Part shown: piece after piece, positions 7,757-13,970 of the stretch
Position numbering within the stretch: the first letter of the stretch is position 1
Layout: every line of letters starts with the position of its first letter
Source: Actinomycetes bacterium
GTDB lineage: Bacteria; Actinomycetota; Thermoleophilia; Solirubrobacterales; Solirubrobacteraceae
Reading direction: 5' to 3'
Assembly: GCA_023429855.1 (NCBI GenBank)
Contig: JAEZDB010000030.1
Location: forward strand, 1-22,225
DNA: 22,225 nt
Translations under genes and position numbers: made by a program
Notes under the pieces: generated by a model
Database searches by the model: none
Seen by the model: the letters and a program-made list of their open reading frames with translations, nothing else
Told to the model about the DNA's origin: nothing

Positions 7757-7941
7757 CCCCGCGGTTCGGCATCGTCCACGTGCTCGCTGGCGCCACGGCG
7801 GTGCTCGGTTTCCTGATGATCGTCTTGGCCCTCGCCGGCGGCGGTGGGGCAGGCTCGTACGGCGTGCTCGTTGGCGCGCTGTTCCTGGCGGCCGGCGTGA
7901 TGCGGCTGCGGCTGATCAGCGTGAGGTCGCGCAACCGATGA
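7753..7941 (+). CDS. 62-residue two-helix membrane protein between the permeases
   Basis: A small protein with two hydrophobic segments, about residues 7-28 (IVHVLAGATAVLGFLMIVLAL) and 35-51 (YGVLVGALFLAAGVMRL), joined by a Gly-rich turn and ending in basic RLISVRSRNR. Both ends overlap the flanking permease genes by ATGA, so all three are probably translated from one message in coupled fashion. I recognise no family. Its constant company with two APC-Usp transporters suggests an accessory or regulatory subunit, but it could simply be a small orphan membrane protein. Confidence 0.75.
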   Translation: MTPRFGIVHVLAGATAVLGFLMIVLALAGGGGAGSYGVLVGALFLAAGVMRLRLISVRSRNR

Positions 7942-9911
7942 AGCGCCCTGAGCTCCACGTCGACCCGCGCTACGCGTTCACCCGCCTCGGCGGCATCGCC
8001 TGGGCCGGCCTGGCGACCACGATCTACGCCACGATCGGCGTCGTCACCGACAGCGCCGCGGGCCTGGCGCCCGTCGCGATGTTCATCGTCGCGGTGTTCG
8101 TCGCGCTGACGGCCCTGAGCTATACCGAGCTGACGGGCCTGCGCGACGCCCAGGGCAACCGGCTCACCGACACGCCGGGCGCCAGCGGCTTCGCGCGCCT
8201 CGCCTTCGACGAGCCCACGAGCTTCGTCGCTGCCTGGGCGGTCGTGCTCGATCTGCTGCTGCTCACGGCGATCGGGGCGGAGGCGTTCTCCGGCTACGTG
8301 CTGGCGGTCGCGCCGTCGATCTCCGACGAGACTGCGCTTATGACGCTCCTCGGCGTGGGCGCCATCGTGGTCGTCGGCCTGCGCAACGCGCGCGGCCCGA
8401 ACCTCGCCAAGGGCATCGGGATCCGTCTGCTGCTGGCGGCTGACGCCGTCGTGCTGGCGTTCGTCGGCGGAGCGCTGCTGGTTGAAGCGATCAGCGAGGG
8501 GCTGCCGCTGATCGAGTTCACGGCGGGCGTCAGCCTGCGCGACGTCGTGTTCGCGGCCACGATCGGCGTCGTCGCGGTGACGGGCTTCGAAACGGCGGCC
8601 TCGCTCGCCGGCGAGACGACGCTGCCCAAAGCCAAACGGGCCCGCTTCCTGCTCGTGCTCGGCACCGGGACGATGCTGTCGCTCGTGCTGGCCGGAGCGC
8701 TGGCCGGCGCGCACCGCGAGACGTTCCAGGATCCGAACCACCTCGCCGCACCGGTCGCGTGGCTGGCATCGCTGCTCGAACCCGCCTGGCTGTCTGACGC
8801 GGCGCGCGTCGTCGTCGCGATCCTCGCTGCGACCACGCTGGCGGTAGGGACGAACGGTGCGATGCTCGGTGTCGCTCGGCTCTCGTCGACGCTCGCCACG
8901 ACCCGGCAGATTCCGTCGCGGGTCGGCCGGCTGAGCCCGAAGTACGGCACGCCGACCACGGTGATCACGCTGGTGGTGGTGTTCACCTCGGCGTTGGTGG
9001 TCGCGCTCGACCTTGAAACGCTGATCGGCCTCTACGCCTACGGGGCGCTGCTGGCCCTCGCGATCCTGCATGCGTCGGTCCTGCGGCTGCGGTTCACGCA
9101 GCCGTCCGCCCAACGGCGCTACCGGATCGGTCTGAGCGTCCCGATCGCTGGGCGCAGCGTGCCGCTGCCGGCGTTGCTGGCCCTCGTCATGGCCGTCGCC
9201 GGCTGGTTCGCGGTGCTGATCCTCCACGACCTCTCAGGCTTCGTGGGCACCCTCTGGATGATCGGCGGCATCTTCCTCTACGTGGTGCACCGGCGGGTCT
9301 CGAACCTGCCGATGCGCAAAGGCGTGGTCGTGCCCAAGACGGTGCTCTCGCGCGACACCGAGCACGGCGAGTTCGGGTCGATCCTGGTGCCGCTCTTCGG
9401 GCGTCCGCTCGACGACGACATCGTCCAGACCGCTGGGCGGCTCGCGCGCGACCGCGCGCTCGACGTCGAAGACAGCGGTGGCGCGCAGATCGAAGCGATC
9501 TGGGTGTTCGAGATCCCGATGTCGCTGCAGCTGGCGTCGGCGGTGTCCGACGAGAAGCTGAGGCGGGCGCGAGCGGCCCTTGCGCGCGCCAAGGCGGTCG
9601 GCGAGGAGTACGAGGGCGTGAACGTGGCGACCGCGACCGTGCGGTCGCGGCGCGCCGGCCAAGGCATCGTCGAAGAGGCCAAGCGCCGCGGCGTCGAGGT
9701 CATCGTGATGGCCGCCGAGGACCCCTCACGCGTGCGCGGCGGCTCGACGCTCGGTGGCGTCGGCGACTTCGCGGGCCGCGCCATCGGGCCGGTCACCGCC
9801 TACGTGATGACCCACGCGCCCTGCCGCGTGCTGCTCACGGCGCCGCCGATCGGCGACCGCGGCGTCTCGGCACTCGACGTCGAGCCGGTCGCGGACGCCG
9901 ATCGCGGCTAG
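7938..9911 (+). CDS. second APC-superfamily permease with C-terminal UspA-like domain
   Basis: A 657-residue paralogue in architecture of the permease at 5816. The APC core spans about residues 12-460, with GLATTIYATIGVVTDSAAG at helix 1, TGFETAASLAGETTLPKAKR mid-protein and GTNGAMLGVARLSSTLATTR later. The cytosolic tail begins near residue 480 (GSILVPLFGRPLDDDIVQTAGRLARDR) and runs to AYVMTHAPCRVLLTAPP, matching Usp layout. Length and neighbourhood recall M. tuberculosis Rv2690c, an APC-type membrane protein next to ceoB/ceoC (from memory). The start ATG 7938 overlaps the 62-residue gene. Its TAG stop shares the palindrome CTAG (9908-9911) with the stop of the convergent gene, so the two coding regions overlap by four bases. 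Confidence 0.9.
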   Translation: MKRPELHVDPRYAFTRLGGIAWAGLATTIYATIGVVTDSAAGLAPVAMFIVAVFVALTALSYTELTGLRDAQGNRLTDTPGASGFARLAFDEPTSFVAAWAVVLDLLLLTAIGAEAFSGYVLAVAPSISDETALMTLLGVGAIVVVGLRNARGPNLAKGIGIRLLLAADAVVLAFVGGALLVEAISEGLPLIEFTAGVSLRDVVFAATIGVVAVTGFETAASLAGETTLPKAKRARFLLVLGTGTMLSLVLAGALAGAHRETFQDPNHLAAPVAWLASLLEPAWLSDAARVVVAILAATTLAVGTNGAMLGVARLSSTLATTRQIPSRVGRLSPKYGTPTTVITLVVVFTSALVVALDLETLIGLYAYGALLALAILHASVLRLRFTQPSAQRRYRIGLSVPIAGRSVPLPALLALVMAVAGWFAVLILHDLSGFVGTLWMIGGIFLYVVHRRVSNLPMRKGVVVPKTVLSRDTEHGEFGSILVPLFGRPLDDDIVQTAGRLARDRALDVEDSGGAQIEAIWVFEIPMSLQLASAVSDEKLRRARAALARAKAVGEEYEGVNVATATVRSRRAGQGIVEEAKRRGVEVIVMAAEDPSRVRGGSTLGGVGDFAGRAIGPVTAYVMTHAPCRVLLTAPPIGDRGVSALDVEPVADADRG

Positions 9912-10627
9912 GAGCCGTCGTCCCAGTCACCCGGCTGGTCGTCGGGGCGCTGGCCGGCGCGCCGACGGCTGACGGCGAGACCGAGGAGTCCGAGGACCAA
10001 GACGCCGGCCAGGCTGGGGAGGACCCAAGCGGGGGCGCCATCGTCCTCGCCGGAGATGTCGTCGATCGGGGCATCGGGGACGCGTTCGGCGGTGGTGGAG
10101 AGCGCACTGGCCTCGGGCGACTCGGGGACCGCCTTTGCGGGCGTCGAAGGAGCCTGCTCGGCAGCGGGGGCCTGCTCGGCAGCGGGCTTCTTCGGCGACG
10201 GATCAGGTCCCGGAGCGTTGCCGCTGGCGTTCGTGACGCGCAGCCGCGTGCCGTTGCTCAGCGTCACGATCGCGGAGACGTCCCACGCGCGCCAGTCGCC
10301 GCGGCCCGCCGTAGCGATTTCCGCGTGATGGGTCCCGCCGGCGTCACGGTCGGCGTCGACGCGAATCGACGTGCCGCCCGCCGGCCGCACGTAATAGACG
10401 ACCGAGGAGCCGTTGCCGGTGCCGGGCCCGCCGAGGATGGTGGAGACGTCGGCCGCGGGCTTGCCGGTCGCGGTGGCGGCGTCGGTGCCCTGGACGACGA
10501 CGGTGACGCCCTTGCTGCCGCCTTCGGCGATCGTCGTGCCGCCGTGCCCGAAGGCTGCCGCCGGGCTGAGGGTTGCAACCGCGCCTGCGAGCCCGGCGAT
10601 CGTCGTCCGGGTTGTCCGTTCCAGCAT
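9908..10627 (-). CDS. exported, membrane-anchored protein with Pro/Ala stalk (unknown function)
   Basis: A 239-residue protein starting at ATG 10627 on the minus strand. Residues 1-26 are a signal peptide (hydrophobic AGLAGAVATLSPAAAFG). The mature part then begins with HGG, a region of about 100 residues rich in beta-prone stretches (VTVVVQGTD, SSVVYYVRPAGGTSIRVD, WDVSAIVTLSNGTRLRVTN). A Pro/Ala/Glu linker (about 139-198) and a transmembrane helix WVLPSLAGVLVLGLLGLAVS followed by RRR close it. Domain-linker-TM order with a His near the mature N-terminus recalls YcnI/CopC-type periplasmic copper proteins, but I cannot confirm a metal site. It is divergent from ceoB and convergent with the second permease. 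Confidence 0.75.
   Translation of the reverse strand: MLERTTRTTIAGLAGAVATLSPAAAFGHGGTTIAEGGSKGVTVVVQGTDAATATGKPAADVSTILGGPGTGNGSSVVYYVRPAGGTSIRVDADRDAGGTHHAEIATAGRGDWRAWDVSAIVTLSNGTRLRVTNASGNAPGPDPSPKKPAAEQAPAAEQAPSTPAKAVPESPEASALSTTAERVPDAPIDDISGEDDGAPAWVLPSLAGVLVLGLLGLAVSRRRAGQRPDDQPGDWDDGS
10153..10188 (-). repeat. 18-nt tandem repeat in the Pro/Ala linker
   Basis: Two adjacent 18-base units (10153-10170 and 10171-10188) are nearly identical and encode the duplicated EQAPAA linker segment of the exported protein. This looks like slipped-strand duplication in a low-constraint stalk. Confidence 0.7.
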
Positions 10628-10634
10628 GCTGCGG

Positions 10635-10640
10635 AGTCTG
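10635..10640 (-). promoter_or_regulatory. -10-like CAGACT 7 bases before ATG 10627
   Basis: Read on the minus strand, CAGACT lies 7 bases before the start codon of the exported protein, the same spacing as the TAnnnT boxes elsewhere in the window, but with C instead of the first T. A weak candidate. Confidence 0.3.
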
Positions 10641-10710
10641 CCGGGAACCGGCGCGGCGCGCGCCACCGCTGTGTGCGCAGCGTCGCGGCGCGCGTCGTGG
10701 CGTCCAGGAG

Positions 10711-10716
10711 TAGATT
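10711..10716 (+). promoter_or_regulatory. -10-like TAGATT for a leaderless ceoB transcript
   Basis: TAGATT fits TAnnnT and lies 8 bases before ATG 10725. There is no clear -35 hexamer. Together with CAGACT at 10635-10640 on the other strand it would make the 97-base gap a divergent promoter region. Confidence 0.5.
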
Positions 10717-10724
10717 CTCCGCCT

Positions 10725-11147
10725 ATGTTCGTGCTCGTCCTCGGTGCCGGCCGCGTCGGTGAACGCGTCGCCCGCTTTGCGATGTCTCAGGGCCACACGG
10801 TCTCGGTGCTCGATGAGGATCCGCTTGCGCTGGACCGCCTCGACGCCGGGGTCGAAGACGGCTGGGAGTCCGCTGGCGGCCGATTCGCGGTCGGTACGGC
10901 GCTTGAGGCCGCCGCCCTCGAGGCGGCAGGCATCTCCGAGGCCGACCTGTTCATCGCGTCGACCAACGGCGACAACACCAACATTGTGATGGCGCAGATC
11001 GCCAAGGAGCGGTACGGGGTGGAGAAGGTCCTCTGCCGCGTCGCCGATCCGGCCCGTGCCGAGTGGTACGAGTCTCAGGGGCTCAACGTGATCTGCGGTA
11101 CCCGCATCGCGATCAGCCTGTTCGAGAACGAACTCCGCGCAGACTAG
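10725..11147 (+). CDS. ceoB: TrkA-N (RCK_N) domain protein, CeoB-like, lacking TrkA_C
   Basis: A 140-residue NAD-binding regulatory protein of potassium transport. The dinucleotide-binding loop GAGRVG is at 7-12, the acidic strand-2 end is VLDEDP, and the segment ADLFIASTNGDNTNIVMAQIAKERYGVEKVLCRVADPAR is typical of RCK_N. Mycobacterial CeoB is about 220 residues and carries a C-terminal TrkA_C domain, which is absent here: the protein stops right after the Rossmann fold at FENELRAD. The start is ATG 10725 because the frame upstream is not protein-like and a TAGATT box lies 8 bases before it. The downstream gene is a full-length partner, so the pair probably works as a hetero-oligomer. Confidence 0.88.
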   Translation: MFVLVLGAGRVGERVARFAMSQGHTVSVLDEDPLALDRLDAGVEDGWESAGGRFAVGTALEAAALEAAGISEADLFIASTNGDNTNIVMAQIAKERYGVEKVLCRVADPARAEWYESQGLNVICGTRIAISLFENELRAD

Positions 11148-11160
11148 GAGCCCGACCCGC

Positions 11161-11832
11161 ATGTTCATGGTCATCGCCGGCGGCGGCAAAGTCGGACTCA
11201 ACCTCGCGCGCGAGCTCCTCGAGAAGGGGCACGAGCTGTCGCTGATCGAGCAGTGGCGCCCGCGCTACATCCGCCTGGAGCGCGAGCTTGAGCACGTCGC
11301 GCAGTACGGCGACGCCACGGAGCTTTGGGTGCTTGAGCGCGCCGGCATCGCCCGCGCCGACATGGTCATCGCCGTCACGGGCGACGACGAAGACAACATC
11401 CTGATCTGCCAGGTCGCCAAGCAGAAGTACGGCGTCGAGCGGATCATCGCCCGCTGCAACAACCCGCGGAACCTCGGGCACTTCAAGCTGCTCGGGATCG
11501 AGCCAGCGGTCTCCGCGACCGACCTGATCCTCAACCTCATCGAGCACTCGCTGCCTGGCCACGGCCTCGTGCGCCTGCTCGACCTCTCCGGCGACCAGCT
11601 GGAGATCATCGAGGTCGAGGTCCACAGCGGCGCCCCAGCCGACGGCAAGTCCGTCGCCGAGGTCGAGCTGCCCGAGGGCTCGCGGATCATCTCCCTGCTG
11701 CCACGCGACGCGGTCGGCTTCGTCCCGACCGACAGCTCGCTTGTGCGCGCCGGCGACGAGGTCCTCGTGATCCTCGATCCTGGCCTCGAAGACGCCGTGA
11801 TGGCGCAGTTCACCATCGACCGCCGAAAGTAG
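11161..11832 (+). CDS. ceoC: TrkA/RCK K+ uptake regulatory protein with TrkA_C, CeoC-like
   Basis: A 223-residue protein of normal TrkA-subunit length. RCK_N: GGGKVG at 7-12, GHELSLIEQW, ADMVIAVTGDDEDNILICQVAKQKYGVERIIARCNNPRN. The TrkA_C part runs from about residue 140 (GDQLEIIEVEVHSGAPADGKSVAEVELPEG...VRAGDEVLVILDP). Such proteins form a cytosolic gating ring that binds NAD(H) or nucleotides and controls K+ flux through a membrane partner. No TrkH/KtrB channel gene lies in the window; the nearest transporters are the two APC-Usp permeases upstream. AGGAG at 11146-11150 lies 10 bases before the ATG and overlaps the ceoB stop, so ceoB and ceoC are one transcript. Confidence 0.92.
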   Translation: MFMVIAGGGKVGLNLARELLEKGHELSLIEQWRPRYIRLERELEHVAQYGDATELWVLERAGIARADMVIAVTGDDEDNILICQVAKQKYGVERIIARCNNPRNLGHFKLLGIEPAVSATDLILNLIEHSLPGHGLVRLLDLSGDQLEIIEVEVHSGAPADGKSVAEVELPEGSRIISLLPRDAVGFVPTDSSLVRAGDEVLVILDPGLEDAVMAQFTIDRRK

Positions 11833-11839
11833 TCCCATC

Positions 11840-13081
11840 ATGGCCGATCTCCAGGCAGGCGTCCTCATCATCGGAGCCGGCGTCGCCGGCGCCTCGTGCG
11901 CGAAGGAGCTGCGCGCCGCCGGCTACGCGGGGTCGATCCTGCTGCTCGGCCGCGAGCTCGACGCGCCCTACGAGCGCCCGCCGGCCACCAAGGAGTACCT
12001 GGCCGGCAAGATCGCCCGCGAAGACGCCACCTGGCTCTCTGAGGCGTGGTGTGAGGAGCACGACGTCGAGCTGCGGCTGCGCACGAGCGTCCTGAAGCTC
12101 GACACGGCCGAGAAGACGGCCAAGCTGCAGGGCGGCGACATCGTCTCCTACGACCACGCCGTGGTCGCGACCGGCGCCAACGTGCGCCGTCTGCGGATCG
12201 ACGGCACCGATCTCGAAGGGCTGCATTACATCCGCGCGCTGCGCAACGCCGACACCATTCGCGCCGAGCTGGAGCAGGTCCAGCAGGCTGCCACGATCGG
12301 CGGCAGCTACATCGGCTGCGAGGTCGCGGCGACGCTGACCACGCACGGCATCGGCGTCACGGTGATCATGCAGGAGGACCACCCGATGCAGGTGGGCTTC
12401 GGCGAGACCGCCGGCAAGTACGTGCGCAGCGTGCTCGAGGCCAACGGCGTCACGGTGCTCGGCGGCAAAGAGGTCGAGAAGCTCGAGGGCGACGATGAGC
12501 GCGTCGAGCAGGTCTTCTGCACCGACGGCACCGTCGTTGACGCCCAGCTCGTCGTGCTCGGCGTCGGTGCCGTGCCCGACGTGATGACCGCCAAGGGGGC
12601 TGGCCTGGAGCTCGGTGAGCGCGGCGGCGTGCTCGTCGACGCGCAGCTGCGCACCGCGGCCGACAACGTGTGGGCTGCCGGCGACTGCGCCGAGTTCGAG
12701 AGCGTCCTGTTCGGCGGCTATCGCCGCATCGAGCACCAAGACGTGGCGATCGAGCAGGGCAAGACTGTCGCCCGCAACATCACCGGAGCGGGGGAGGACT
12801 TCACGTTCGTCCCGTACTTCTGGAGCGACCTCGCCGACTGGCTCTCGCTGGAGTACGTCGGCAACGCGTCGACCGGCTGGGACGAGGAGATCATCCGCGG
12901 CTCCGTCGACGACGGGGCGTTCTCCGTCTGGTACGTCAAGGACGGCGTGCTCGTCGCGACGCTCAGCATCGGTCGCGGTGAGGACCTGCAGGACGCCCGC
13001 CGGCTCATCGCCGCCAAAGCCAGTGTCGACGGGCTGCGCGAGACGCTGCCCGACACGGCCGCGGATCTCGCTGCGCTGTAG
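11840..13081 (+). CDS. FAD-dependent ferredoxin/NAD(P)H reductase, BphA4/AIF type
   Basis: A 413-residue flavoprotein. The FAD-binding Rossmann motif is LIIGAGVAGASCAKEL (about 9-24). A second dinucleotide fold (NAD(P)H) has ATIGGSYIGCEVAATL (about 151-166), with GGSYIG instead of the common GGGxIG. The third FAD block is WAAGDCAEF (about 278-286). The last 85 residues (YFWSDLADWLSLEYVGNASTG...VWYVKDGVLVATLSIGRGEDL) match the C-terminal reductase domain of BphA4-type ferredoxin reductases. It passes electrons from NAD(P)H to a ferredoxin or similar acceptor; no ferredoxin or oxygenase gene is present here. It begins 7 bases after ceoC, without a clear Shine-Dalgarno, so it is probably co-transcribed. 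Confidence 0.92.
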   Translation: MADLQAGVLIIGAGVAGASCAKELRAAGYAGSILLLGRELDAPYERPPATKEYLAGKIAREDATWLSEAWCEEHDVELRLRTSVLKLDTAEKTAKLQGGDIVSYDHAVVATGANVRRLRIDGTDLEGLHYIRALRNADTIRAELEQVQQAATIGGSYIGCEVAATLTTHGIGVTVIMQEDHPMQVGFGETAGKYVRSVLEANGVTVLGGKEVEKLEGDDERVEQVFCTDGTVVDAQLVVLGVGAVPDVMTAKGAGLELGERGGVLVDAQLRTAADNVWAAGDCAEFESVLFGGYRRIEHQDVAIEQGKTVARNITGAGEDFTFVPYFWSDLADWLSLEYVGNASTGWDEEIIRGSVDDGAFSVWYVKDGVLVATLSIGRGEDLQDARRLIAAKASVDGLRETLPDTAADLAAL

Positions 13082-13094
13082 CGCGCGGCTGCGC

Positions 13095-13114
13095 TGCGGC
13101 CGTTCGGCTCCGCA
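13095..13114. terminator. hairpin between convergent genes
   Basis: TGCGG (13095-13099) pairs with CCGCA (13110-13114) and CCG with CGG inside, leaving a two-base bulge; CGCTTT follows on the plus strand. It lies between the stops at 13081 (+) and 13119 (-), so it could serve both. Confidence 0.45.
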
Positions 13115-13118
13115 CGCT

Positions 13119-13403
13119 TTAGCGGCTGAGCTCGAGGTCCTCGATCGGGCGGCGGCGTCCGCGCCAGGCCGCTGCGGCCAGCAGCACGGCGCCCGCAGTG
13201 GCGCCGGCGACATCCCATGCGTCGAGCGTGTCGGTGCCGAGACCCGCGATGGTGTCGACGAGCGCCCAGCCGGCGATCGCGCCGCTCAGGCAGACGAGTA
13301 CCGCAAGGCGGCGCTCGTCGGCGATCCGCAGCCGCGCGCCGGTTTCCGTAAGTACGGCGACCACGACGCCGACGGCGACGGCGGTGGCGAGCGCGGCAAA
13401 CAT
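13119..13403 (-). CDS. 94-residue three-helix membrane protein
   Basis: A small integral membrane protein from ATG 13403 (minus). Hydrophobic segments lie at about 2-18, 33-54 and 65-80, followed by a basic RGRRR and an acidic tail EDLELSR. The middle GAIAGWALVDTIAGLG and the later VAGATAGAVLLAAAAW loosely resemble the GlsB/YeaQ/YmgE (transglycosylase-associated) small membrane family, but the resemblance is too thin for a name. It is convergent with the reductase gene and separated from tRNA-Gln by 139 bases in which I see no other gene. Confidence 0.72.
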   Translation of the reverse strand: MFAALATAVAVGVVVAVLTETGARLRIADERRLAVLVCLSGAIAGWALVDTIAGLGTDTLDAWDVAGATAGAVLLAAAAWRGRRRPIEDLELSR

Positions 13404-13410
13404 GGCGCCT

Positions 13411-13416
13411 TTCGTA
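13411..13416 (-). promoter_or_regulatory. -10-like TACGAA 7 bases before ATG 13403
   Basis: On the minus strand TACGAA ends 7 bases before the start codon of the small membrane protein. It matches the spacing of the other leaderless candidates but lacks the final T. Confidence 0.3.
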
Positions 13417-13542
13417 CCATGCGCCGCGAAGGTGTATCGAGCGTCCGAGCCATGCAGATCCCGCTCTCACCGACATTCGGCCTGCGGCGCGACACCATTT
13501 GCTCCGTCTCGCTACTCTCTACGAGCGCCTGAACTGGCCCCT

Positions 13543-13614
13543 TGGGGATTGGTGTAATTGGCAACACAGCGGATTCTGGTTCCGTCGTTCTAGGTTCGAG
13601 TCCTAGATCCCCAG
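13543..13614 (+). tRNA. tRNA-Gln (anticodon CTG)
   Basis: A full cloverleaf of 72 nt can be drawn. The acceptor stem is TGGGGAT with ATCCCCA (13607-13613), and G is the discriminator base. The U1-A72 pair is a hallmark of bacterial tRNA-Gln. The D arm contains GTGTAATTGGCAACAC. The anticodon stem is GCGGA/TCCGT with loop TTCTGGT, so the anticodon is CTG (13576-13578), reading CAG codons. The T arm is CTAGG-TTCGAGT-CCTAG. No CCA is encoded. A TACTCT (13513-13518) about 24 bases upstream is a possible -10. Confidence 0.97.
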
Positions 13615-13619
13615 CTCCC

Positions 13620-13646
13620 GAAAGGCCCCGCATCGCGGGGCCTTTC
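13620..13646 (+). terminator. strong terminator of tRNA-Gln
   Basis: A perfect 12-bp stem, GAAAGGCCCCGC with GCGGGGCCTTTC around ATC, ends in TTTC and begins 5 bases after the tRNA. Its GGCCCCGC/GCGGGGCC core is repeated in the hairpin at 13888-13913. Confidence 0.88.
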
Positions 13647-13710
13647 GCGTTCTCGCGGGGTGGTTCGCATTGGCGTCGTGGTCGTCGTGAACGTCGACGC
13701 CCGTTGGCGA

Positions 13711-13813
13711 CTGGCCCGCAGGTTCCGCGCTGTGCCGAACCAGGTCGCAACTGCCGCTGCCTGACAGCGGAAACCGCGGGGTACTGGTTCGCGCCGCGGA
13801 ACTTGCGAGCCGG
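13711..13813. ncRNA. 103-nt nested stem structure, candidate structured RNA or palindromic element
   Basis: No protein-like frame covers this part of the 356-base gap between tRNA-Gln and the collagen-like gene. Bases 13711-13729 pair with 13795-13813 in an 18-bp stem with one C/A mismatch, including 13 continuous pairs at 13717-13729/13795-13807. After a small bulge 13736-13743 (CGAACCAG) pairs perfectly with 13784-13791 (CTGGTTCG). At the tip CCGCTG (13754-13759) pairs with CAGCGG (13765-13770) around CCTGA. The result is a rod with three stacked helices. Strand is unknown. It does not show the GGAA tetraloop of SRP RNA or the T-loop of a tRNA. A 7-bp hairpin (13861-13881) and a terminator (13888-13913) follow on the plus side. 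It may be an RNA gene or a palindromic repeat. Confidence 0.5.
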
Positions 13814-13860
13814 AATACCCGTCCTATGGCCGGGAAATCCGACCCACTTGTGGACGCGGG

Positions 13861-13881
13861 GCGTCACCGTCGCCGTGACGC
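13861..13881. other. 7-bp hairpin
   Basis: GCGTCAC (13861-13867) and GTGACGC (13875-13881) pair perfectly around CGTCGCC. It lies between the nested stem structure and the following terminator and may be part of the same transcript. Apart from these hairpins I see nothing recognisable in the gene-free stretch 13647-13970. Confidence 0.45.
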
Positions 13882-13887
13882 AACGGC

Positions 13888-13913
13888 GAGGGCCCCGCTT
13901 GCGCGGGGCCCTC
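13888..13913. terminator. 11-bp terminator-like hairpin, probably for the collagen-like gene
   Basis: GAGGGCCCCGC (13888-13898) and GCGGGGCCCTC (13903-13913) pair perfectly around TTGC. Read on the minus strand it lies 57 bases past the stop of the collagen-like gene; on the plus strand it would end any RNA made from 13711 onward and is followed by GTGTGTGTTGG. Confidence 0.7.
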
Positions 13914-13970
13914 GTGTGTGTTGGTGATGAGATGCCGGGCCTCGCGGCGCGGCCTGCAGTTGGTGGTGGG

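Noticed and set aside
11840..13081. Nitrite reductase or rubredoxin reductase as the specific identity of the flavoprotein
   Set aside because: The FAD/NAD folds and C-terminal reductase domain fit the wider BphA4/AIF group; no partner gene narrows it.
13543..13614. tRNA-Gln as an integration (attB) site of a mobile element
   Set aside because: No repeat of the tRNA 3' end occurs elsewhere in the window and there is no integrase or other mobility gene.
13711..13813. The nested stem structure as SRP (4.5S) RNA, 6S RNA, a selenocysteine tRNA or an integron attC site
   Set aside because: No GGAA tetraloop with the SRP asymmetric loop, no large central bubble as in 6S RNA, no TTCGA T-loop, and the arms do not carry the RYYYAAC/GTTRRRY boxes of attC.
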